The notes below the pieces were generated by a model that was not told the DNA's origin, made no database searches, and saw nothing but the letters and a program-made list of their open reading frames with translations. A stretch of 39,197 nucleotides of DNA. Source: Haplomitrium mnioides (taxonomy: Eukaryota; Marchantiophyta; Haplomitriopsida; Calobryales). The DNA lies in contig JBNGIS010005910.1 of NCBI GenBank assembly GCA_049999725.1, positions 1-39,197 of the forward strand. Direction: 5' to 3'. This document shows positions 32,701-39,197 of the stretch, one piece after another; position 1 is the stretch's first letter, and every line of letters starts with the position of its first letter. The position numbers were made by a program, and so were the translations under genes.

Positions 32701-33754
32701 GAGGGCCAAAGAACGAGAGGTGCATGGTCGCAAGGGAATTCGGAAGGGGAAATCAAAGGGGAGTGAACCCGAGCCCGAACCCAGCAAAAGGTCCGCCGAC
32801 AAGGATCGGATAGATGAATTGAGCGCAAGGATGGAGACAATGAATATCCTCTTGGCCGGGATCAAACCAGAAGGTCGGCCCCTTCCCACCAGAAGAGTCG
32901 GAGTATGGTGCATTCGATGCAACAAGCACGGACACTCCACTCAGGAATGCCCCACTAAAAACAACGCGATTCACTACGTGCGGGACGAAGCACCTGAATT
33001 CATAAGGGAAGAGGTGGATTACGTTTACGAAGAGGCCCCTGAAGCGGTCTACCAAATCAGCGGAGGACCCCGAACGATGCTCAGTCGGCCTCCAGGTGTC
33101 AGCGGCGGGTAGGGAAATGGTTGGAATGCAACCAGACCCACGTAGACGACTATTATGGTGTGCTGGAATTGTGGCCAGCCAGGGCACATTTCCCCCAATT
33201 GTCCTGAACCCAAGAAGAGCGGATATAGACAACCAACGGCTCTCTGCTTTTAGTGCAAAAAGGAGGGTCATGTAGCTGTGAATTGCCCTCTCAACCGAAG
33301 GCCTGAAGCCAACCCACACCTCGACATGAACCCTCCCCCTCCATTGGCAGTGAACTTAATAGAGTTGGAGATCTCCCAGGACGAGGAAAAAGTTGAATTG
33401 CCCGGATGGGAAACCCCTGCCCTGGAGGATTGCTTCCGGGTGGTGACCCGCTCGAGAACCAAGTCCAAGCCTAAGAGCCAGCGGAAAAAAGAGCGGAAGT
33501 TGAAGAGAGGAGCTGCTCCCGAATCATCACTTCGGAGTGATTCGGACTACAATCGGGATGACCCAAAGTGGTTCTACCCGAAACAACAGGACGATGTGCG
33601 GAAGCAGCTGGAAGCATTGGAGGCTCTGGAAGAGGAGCAGGCAGCCCGAGAAATCATGAAGAACATCTGGGGCCATCAGGAGAAACCCAAGGAAAGACCC
33701 CCACCCCCGAAGGAGACACCAAGCCAATCCCCTACAGCATCCAGGCCGACGTAA
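32701..33754 (+). pseudogene. gag: gag, C-terminal part with three zinc knuckles, broken
   Basis: Nucleocapsid part of gag, which binds element RNA. It resumes after the nested LTR with basic sequence, then three CCHC zinc knuckles (C-x2-C-x4-H-x4-C) in one frame at 32909-32950 (CIRCNKHGHSTQEC), 33161-33202 (CWNCGQPGHISPNC) and 33245-33286. The third has a TAG in its C-x2-C. Two more in-frame TAG codons lie at 33110 and 33143, so the first two knuckles are separated by stops. After the knuckles come an acidic/basic linker and a proline-rich tail (KERPPPP). The frame changes near 33700 at C-rich runs, into the protease frame. Three knuckles is more than the one or two usual in Ty3/gypsy gag. 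Confidence 0.78.
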
Positions 33755-34350
33755 GAGATTGCCCAGTTACAGCCACAGTGGGACAGCTGATCAAAGACAA
33801 TCCAGTGTACAGACGTCAGCTGAGAGAATTGCTGATGGGTCCGAAGCGAAGGAGGAAATTGCCTCGAGTCGGAGCCCAAGCGGATAAGGGAGCGCCAGAA
33901 ATTGATATCCAAATTGCAAGGTGCACTTTATCCTTAGTGCCAGTAGACGGGGGGGCCGGGGTCAATATCATGATAGAAGAGACCGCCCATAAGTTGGGAT
34001 TGAAGGAATTCCAACCCACTACCAGAATCATAAGATTGGCAGATGGATCTCGAGTGAAACCACTGGGCTCCCTACTTTGGATTCCTACCTTCATTGGAGG
34101 GAAGGAATTTAAATTAAATTATTTGGTGATGCGCCCAGCCAGACCCTCTCCCTACCCGGTGCTAATCGGAAGACCATGGCTGTATGGAGCCCGAGTCCTC
34201 CACAATTGGGGGAATTCCACTTTGGTGTTTGGTCGTGAAAGAACGGAGGTGCACTACGGGCCAGTGCCACATCTGGGGGAGACCCAAGCCGAAGACGAGT
34301 ATGACAGTGAATGGTCCAAAGAAGACGAAGAATCAGAGTATCACTACTAG
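33700..34350 (+). pseudogene. pol: retropepsin-like aspartic protease
   Basis: Protease that would cut the gag-pol polyprotein. The open frame runs from 33568, but sequence before about 33700 is a shadow of gag. The active-site motif is LVPVDGGAGVNIM with the catalytic Asp at 33946; Gly replaces the usual Ser/Thr after Asp, which I recall seeing in plant retropepsin-like domains. Downstream, RLADGSRVKPLG (flap region), PYPVLIGRPWLYGARVLHNW (the LGRPWL segment) and an acidic tail follow. The frame ends at TAG 34350 and coding sense continues past it in the same frame to about 34675, so the stop may be secondary. It is likely part of one ancestral gag-pol frame. Confidence 0.75.
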
Positions 34351-34627
34351 GTCAAGATGGTCAGTGAGGCTACAGAGAACGATTTAATGGAGGAAAAGGA
34401 GGTGGGAGTCAACCAATTGGAACTTGAAGGGGGCAGTAATGGGACGCATGTGCAGGGACGAACCACTGAATGTTCAACGGGAGGCAGGGACACTAAGGCC
34501 GGAAGAAAGGAGAGGTCTGAAGTGTCATGTCGGAACCTAACAGAGGAGCATGAGAGGTCCGAAGAACCACATCTGGTGCAGCCAGGGACAATGAACCAAG
34601 CGGAGAAAACGAGCCGAGAGCAAGGGG
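34351..34627 (+). other. pol linker between protease and reverse transcriptase
   Basis: Open in the protease frame after the TAG at 34350. It encodes a hydrophilic, Glu/Gly/Thr-rich stretch without a recognisable domain. The frame then shifts by one near 34630 to the reverse transcriptase frame. Such poorly conserved linkers are common between these domains. Confidence 0.55.
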
Positions 34628-35878
34628 TTGCGATTAGCAACGCTCACACAGGAGGAGGGATTAGAAGGGAGAAATGAGGTGGGGATAGTGCGCCCAGCTC
34701 AACACAAATCTGTAACTGTCCAGGAGGGACGCCAATTTCATATCGGATCAGAATTGTCCGAGAGCCATGAGCAGTCCCTAACCCGCCTCCTAGCCAGTTT
34801 TAGCGACACCTTTGCTTGGAGCCATGGGGATTTGAAGGGAGTTCCCCGCAAATTGGGGGAACATCGGATAGATCTGGAACCCGGAGCAATCCTTGTCAGA
34901 CAACGCCAGTATCGGATGAATCCTAGATTCTCCCTGCTGGTAAAGGAAGAAATTGACAAATTGCTAGAGGCAGACTTCATCTACCCAGTGCTGAATAGTG
35001 AGTGGGTATCGCCATTGGTCGTAGTACCAAAGAAAATCGGACAGGATGGAGAGCGAAAGATAAGGGTATGCCAGGATTTCCGAAAGCTGAATGCAACAAC
35101 AAAAAAGGATCACTACCCTTTGCCCTTCACCGATGGCGTACTGGATCTGGTTGCGGGACGAGAAGTTTACAGTTTCTTGGATGGATATTCAGGATATAAC
35201 CAAATCTGGATCAGAGAAGAGGATCAGTTGAAGACAACGTTCACCACAGAATGGGGGGTGTCCGCTTTCCGAAGGATGCCTTTCGGACTCTGTAACGCAC
35301 CCGGGACATTTCAGCGGATGATGATGAACATATTCCATGATTATCTGCGGAAGTTTCTCGAGATCTTCATTGATGATTTTGTAGTGTATGGAAGAGTCTG
35401 CAACCACAAGCGGGATCTGAGGCTCACCCTTCAGCGGTGCAGAGAAAGAGGATTGCACTTACACCCGGGGAAGTGCTTCTTTGGAGTGTCTGAAGGTATA
35501 CTTCTGGGACATCGGATTTCGGGCAGAGGCATAGAAGTGGATCAGGAGAAGACCGCAAATTGGATGAAGATAGCATTCCCACCCAACCTGAAGGAGGTAC
35601 AAGGTTTTCTGGGCTGCGTAGGCTACTATAGACGATTCATTGAGCGGTTCGCCTCGATCGCCATGCCACTCACCAAAATGACAAAGCAGGGCAGCACCTT
35701 TGAAGCCACGCCTGAAAGATTGACAAGCTTCAACGAATTGAAACAACGACTAACCAACGCACCAGTCCTCATACCACCAAGCTGGGGGAAGGATTTCCAT
35801 GTAATGATCGACGTGTCAGGGTTCTGCGTCGGTGTCGTGCTGAGCCAGGTGGATGAAAAAGGGAGGGATCACCCGATA
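34628..35878 (+). pseudogene. pol: reverse transcriptase (with start of RNase H)
   Basis: RNA-dependent DNA polymerase, 417 codons open. Motifs in order (residue numbers in this frame): SPLVVVPKK at 128-136, KIRVCQDFRKLN at 144-155, YPLPFTDGVLD at 163-173, FLDGYSGYNQ at 183-192 with catalytic Asp 185, RRMPFGLCNAPGTFQR at 215-230, and FIDDFVVYG at 247-255 with the catalytic Asp pair 249-250. The connection domain (VQGFLGCVGYYRRFI, 324-338) and the first RNase H strand (FHVMIDVSGFCVGVVLSQ, from 390) follow. All RT catalytic residues are present. A TAA at 35879 stops the frame just before [14 protein letters not shown]. It resembles Athila-type RT most. Confidence 0.9.
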
Positions 35879-35881
35879 TAA

Positions 35882-36110
35882 TTTGCAAGCAGGTTGTTGG
35901 CCGCAACAGAAAGGAACTACTCAGCAATTGACAGGGAGGCCTTGGGGATCATCTATTCCCTTAAAAAATTTAGGCACTACCTGTTGCACTATAAGGTGAT
36001 CTTCCATACCGATCACAATGCTCTGAAATACCTTGTAAACAAACCAGATGTGACGGGGAGGGTGGCAAGGTGGATCCTGCTGCTACAGGAGTTTAATTTT
36101 GAAGTGGGTC
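35882..36110 (+). pseudogene. pol: RNase H domain
   Basis: This continues the reverse transcriptase frame beyond the TAA at 35879. It shows [20 protein letters not shown] with the conserved Glu of RNase H, then [20 protein letters not shown] with the conserved Asp, and a [13 protein letters not shown] segment. It would degrade RNA in the RNA-DNA hybrid. At about 36100 the frame changes by one: the following coding sense ([14 protein letters not shown]) is in the next frame, consistent with a small indel. Confidence 0.85.
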
Positions 36111-36419
36111 AAGCCAGGGAAGAAGCACAGCAATGCTGACTTCTTCTCCCGGGTGGCTGGGCCAGTCAATGAAAAGGAATTGGAGGATGCCTTCCTCGAT
36201 GAGGACTTGTTCCAGGTCAGAACAGGGAGGCCAACCAACTATGCTTCGATCATTGAATTCCTCAGTACCGCACAGATTCCCAAGGGTAGCAGCAAAGAGG
36301 AGGCTGCAGTGTTTCTTAGGAAGGTGAGACCTTACCTATTAGTGAAGGGGATGCTACACAAAAGAGGGCTGGATGGCATGATCAGGAGATGCTTGGAGTA
36401 AGATCAGGCCACCATAGTA
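36111..36419 (+). pseudogene. pol: linker between RNase H and integrase
   Basis: Coding sense in the shifted frame begins with the end of the RNase H module ([16 protein letters not shown]), then an acidic linker and VRPYLLVKGMLHKRGLDG, the usual lead-in to integrase. A TAA at 36399 interrupts it; the same frame continues directly into the integrase zinc-binding domain at 36420. Confidence 0.75.
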
Positions 36420-36764
36420 ATGCAAGCTCTGCATGGGGAGGAAGTGGGGGGTCACTTTGCAGCAGATGTCACAGTAAGAAAGGTGCTAAGTGCTGGATAC
36501 TGGTGGCCGACCATGCACAAGGATGTGCACTTCTGGGTGAAAAGGTGTGATGCCTATCAAAGGACAGGAAAGCCAGCAGCAAGCCAACATCACCCTTTAG
36601 TACCAATTATTCCCTTGGCACCCTTTGAAAAATGGGGGATAGATTTCATCGGCCCCATTGCGCCATCCACCAGGAGAGGCAACAGGTACATCCTCCTAGC
36701 CACAGACTACGCCACAAAATGGGTGGAGGCTAGGCTACCAGAAAGGATGACGCCAAAACGGTAG
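36420..36764 (+). pseudogene. pol: integrase zinc-binding domain and first part of core
   Basis: Integrase joins the cDNA to the host chromosome. The HHCC domain shows His 5 (LHGEE), His 13 (GGHF) and Cys 43 (RCDAYQRTG), but the second Cys is Tyr 46, where CxxCQ is usual; this should prevent zinc binding. The catalytic core begins [16 protein letters not shown] with the first catalytic Asp at residue 75 (codon 36642), then [14 protein letters not shown], typical of plant Ty3/gypsy. The frame changes near 36750 and the remainder of the core is at 36785. Confidence 0.87.
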
Positions 36765-36784
36765 CAGCATTCCTGTATGAATAG

Positions 36785-37519
36785 ATGTTCTGCAAGTTTG
36801 GGCCACCCTTGGAACTGGTAAGTGACCAAGGAACCCACTTTATCAATCAAGTGATAAAGGATCTAACCTCCAGGTACCTAATTAAGCATCGACGCACTAC
36901 GGCCTACCACCCAAAAGCCAATGGATTGACCGAGAGAGCAAATGGGATAATGGTCAAAATCCTCAGTAAGACCATAGCAACCAATAAGGCAGATTGGGAA
37001 ATTAAGCTACTCACGGCAGTGCATGCCTACAACCTATCCTACAAAACCACAACAGGCCACTGTCCTTACTTTTTGGTCTTCGGACAGGATGCACTCGTGC
37101 TAGTTGAATCAGAAGTCCCAACCCGAAGAGTTTTAGAGGAAGGTAGAATGGCGGAAAACCAGAGCCGAAGGGAGAGACTGTATCAGCTTGAGCAATTGGA
37201 GGAATCCAGGGAACAAGCCCATATACGTTTGGAGCACCGCCAACACCTACAGAAGCATCAGCATGATAAAAAACTGAAATCGACAGATATTGCGGAAGGG
37301 GAGTTGGTGTTGCCTTTTGATAGTCGATTTGTACATTTTCCAGGTAAACTGCACACCAGATGGATGGGGCCCTTTGTGTTGAGAAGACTGCACCAAAATG
37401 GATCTGCAGAGTTGGAGACATTGGGGGGAGATCGATTCGCTAACCGGATTCATTACAACCGGCTGAAAAGGTACATTCATAGGGAGGAGGACATTGGGGG
37501 TCTGCAATCACCAAGCTAA
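36785..37519 (+). pseudogene. pol: integrase core (second part) and C-terminal domain
   Basis: This frame holds the second Asp (ELVSDQGTHFI, residue 14) and the Glu (YHPKANGLTERANGIM, residue 50), separated by 35 residues, giving the D,D-35-E pattern with the Asp at 36642. A TAG at 36782 precedes it in the same frame. The core is followed by helices rich in Glu/Gln/Arg and the GPF-type C-terminal module (TRWMGPFVLRRL, then HYNRLKRYI). No chromodomain follows, so it is not a chromovirus. The start at 36785 is only the first ATG after the stop and not a true initiation site. Confidence 0.88.
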
Positions 37520-37763
37520 GGGAGTTGGATCCGAGTCGGCAAGGGTGGGTGAGTGAGTGCGTGGTTGGGTGGATGTTATTGTGTAGCGGTTCAGGTGAGT
37601 AGTTGCGTGGGTTTTCCAGGGCGAGTTGTGTGAGTTTTCGAGTGAGTGCGTGAGTTTGTAAAAGTACACTTCGTCAAAATTTTGAGACCAGAAGAAGCAC
37701 AACGGATTAGAGGAAACCAGGCAGAGAAAGAGGAGGTATGTTCGCGAGGACGCTTCACAATTC
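37520..37763 (+). other. Non-coding tail between integrase and polypurine tract
   Basis: About 240 bp with a GT/GA-rich low-complexity part (GTGAGTGAGTGCGTGG and similar to about 37660). It ends with GACGCTTCACAATTC, conserved in the minus element near 990. No coding sense is recognised. Confidence 0.6.
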
Positions 37764-37772
37764 AAAGGGGAG
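37764..37772 (+). other. Polypurine tract of the gag-pol element
   Basis: AAAGGGGAG, three bases before the 3' LTR start at 37776. The same arrangement is found at 959-968 on the minus strand. Confidence 0.8.
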
Positions 37773-38965
37773 TTATGTCAGCCAGTGGAACAGGGGCTAA
37801 TCTGGGTTACAAGGAACCAGAAGCGACAACAACAACATTTCTCCATTCTGAAGTGGTAAGATAATCTGGAAGCAACAGAATAGCTCTAATCGGAAGCTAA
37901 GAGCAGGTTACCTCGTTTTTTGATCCGAAGTAGCGGAACCGGATTCATATAGTGAAGGAAGGAGGCAAGACTCGGAGAGGTCAGCGCTAGGGAATTCCAG
38001 GGGGATGGCATCAAAAAAGAGAAGGAATACGGGCCAGAGCAAACAGACCTACGAGAGCAGAGGAGAACCGCAAGGCAGCAATTCTTGACAGAGGGAGCCA
38101 TGACAAAGGTGAAAGTCGGGATGCAGAACGGAGGAGCCAACTGTTCGACCAGTGCATCCTCAATTCGTGACTATTCGAGGAGTACAGTAGCTTGATAGAG
38201 AGAAGAGCTTGAGGTGACTGTATTGCAACTTGAATCAAAGCGAATGGGGCATAACTAAGGAAGAACGACCCTTACGAAGTTAATCGATGGCCGTAGTCCC
38301 GAGGATTCCGTGGAGCGGTGCGGAAACGGAAGACGTGGCAGCTCTTGCGGGTCTGAAGAGTTTGACGGGATACGCCTCCCTACATGGGGTTCTCCGGTTA
38401 AAAGGGATCCAATCAGCCTCCCTATGTGGGTTCCCCAATTAACAGGGGTCCGTGCAGGAAGATCCGAAGGGTCCGAAGTGATGCGAAGCAGTGACTTATC
38501 ACGGGCCCGGCCAGACAAAGAGCGAACATAGCGAAATGCTGATATATTGCTAATCCAGCGAAGCGTCGGAAAGTTCGACAAGGTATGGTCTGAAAGTTCG
38601 ACGGGAGTATATGGCACACTTAGTTCCTGTGGCGAAAAGGCGATGAAGCGACGATCCAACAAGAAGAAGAAGCAAGAGACCAGCAGCCGAAAAGGTGACC
38701 TATCAGAGTTCCGGCATTGCTGAGGACCAAAGTTCAACGAGGCGCGCTGAAAGTTCGAAGGGGATCCACGGGGAGTCTGCCATAGTTTCTATATCAAGCG
38801 GAGTAAGGAGTTAGCGAAAGAAGCCTCAGTTCTTATTGCAAGCGGGATTCAAAGCGGTGACAAAAGGTACTGTTCTTACTCAGCGAGGGATTTGTTTTGC
38901 GGATGACGTGGCATCCGCGGAAGAGGGTCAGCGCAAGTCAACTGCGGAAGCTAGTCAAGGCGTCG

Positions 38966-38998
38966 GTCCACCTACCCCTTTGCGGGGAGGCGTCGGAC
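38966..38998 (+). repeat. 33-bp LTR hairpin cassette
   Basis: Outer arms GTCCA/CGGAC (one mismatch), inner CCCC/GGGG, loop TTTGC. ACGTGGC follows at 39015. Confidence 0.7.
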
Positions 38999-39089
38999 GG
39001 CGTCGTGACGGATGACGTGGCGACCTGAGGTGGTCCGAGGGATTCTCAGGGTCAGCGCTGGTCAACTACGGAGTCTGGTCAAGGCGTCA

Positions 39090-39122
39090 GTCCGCCTACC
39101 CCTTCGCGGGGCAGCGGCGGAC
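39090..39122 (+). repeat. 33-bp LTR hairpin cassette, second copy
   Basis: Intact outer GTCCG/CGGAC and inner CCCC/GGGG arms with loop TTCGC, 124 bp after the first copy. ACGTGG follows at 39138. Confidence 0.7.
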
Positions 39123-39197
39123 GACGCTTTGCGGATGACGTGGTAGGCAGGACACGTGGCGACCTGTGGTGTTCCGAGGGCGACGGCGGGATTTCGA

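Larger units (their letters stand above)
26905..39197 (+). mobile_element. Ty3/gypsy gag-pol retrotransposon, degenerate, OTA (Athila/Tat)-like
   Basis: Order on the plus strand: truncated 5' LTR, primer site, gag, protease, reverse transcriptase, RNase H, integrase, polypurine tract, 3' LTR (cut by the window end). Integrase after RNase H defines Ty3/gypsy. The RT motif MPFGLCNAP and integrase [11 protein letters not shown] resemble Athila/Tat-type plant elements, and no chromodomain is seen after integrase. A solo LTR at 29132-32700 interrupts gag. Without it and one duplication copy the interior is about 5.98 kb; with two LTRs of about 3.44 kb the intact element would be near 12.9 kb. Several stops and frame changes make this copy non-autonomous. 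Confidence 0.93.
37776..39197 (+). repeat. 3' LTR of the gag-pol element (type A, incomplete)
   Basis: It starts TGTCAGCCAGTGGAACAGGG and is collinear with the solo LTR from 20346, for example GATCCGAAGTAGCGGAA, AAGGTATGGTCTGAAAGTTC and the hairpin region. The window ends about 1.42 kb in; by the solo LTR roughly 2 kb should remain outside. It has two hairpin cassettes and ACGTGG motifs at 38333, 38906, 39015, 39138 and 39154. The element's 5' LTR covers only the other end, so the pair cannot be compared here for age. Confidence 0.85.

Noticed and set aside
37520-37663. Chromodomain after integrase
   Set aside because: The sequence after the integrase C-terminal module is GT-rich and non-coding; no chromodomain residues are seen.

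Overview
This window is a block of repetitive heterochromatin, most likely from a streptophyte and probably a land plant. I see no host gene, tRNA, rRNA or CRISPR array. The plant reading rests on the Ty3/gypsy polyprotein: its reverse transcriptase and integrase resemble the Athila/Tat (OTA) type, the LTRs are very long (about 3.4 kb), and TATA motifs of plant type occur. I cannot name the species.

Layout. (1) 1-3262: a minus-strand, internally deleted LTR element that keeps a gag fragment, primer site and polypurine tract. It sits inside (2) 3263-3901, the 3' end of a plus-strand type A LTR. (3) 3902-10913: satellite array 1, with monomers of about 96 and 110 bp. (4) 10914-14427: a short unexplained stretch, then a 5'-truncated plus-strand type B LTR. 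(5) 14428-20345: satellite array 2. (6) 20346-23788: a complete 3443-bp type A solo LTR with TGTCAGCC/GGCTGACA ends and a CATCT target duplication. (7) 23789-26904: satellite array 3, which is array 2 resuming. (8) 26905-39197: a plus-strand gag-pol element with type A LTRs. Its 5' LTR is truncated, its 3' LTR runs off the window, and a minus-strand solo LTR (29132-32700, GAGGG duplication) splits its gag.

The pol order is protease, reverse transcriptase, RNase H, integrase. It is non-functional here: several stop codons, mostly TAG, and several frame changes are present. Without the nested insert the interior is about 6 kb, so with two LTRs of about 3.44 kb the intact element would have been near 12.9 kb.

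Most unusual points: three LTR ends meet the satellite at the same monomer position within 1 bp; a 33-bp hairpin cassette beside ACGTGG motifs recurs in every long LTR; array 1 carries a 3256-bp duplicated block containing an inverted monomer, while array 2 keeps what looks like the pre-inversion order. LTR types A and B share a body but differ at their termini. All boundaries come from reading by eye, without alignment software.
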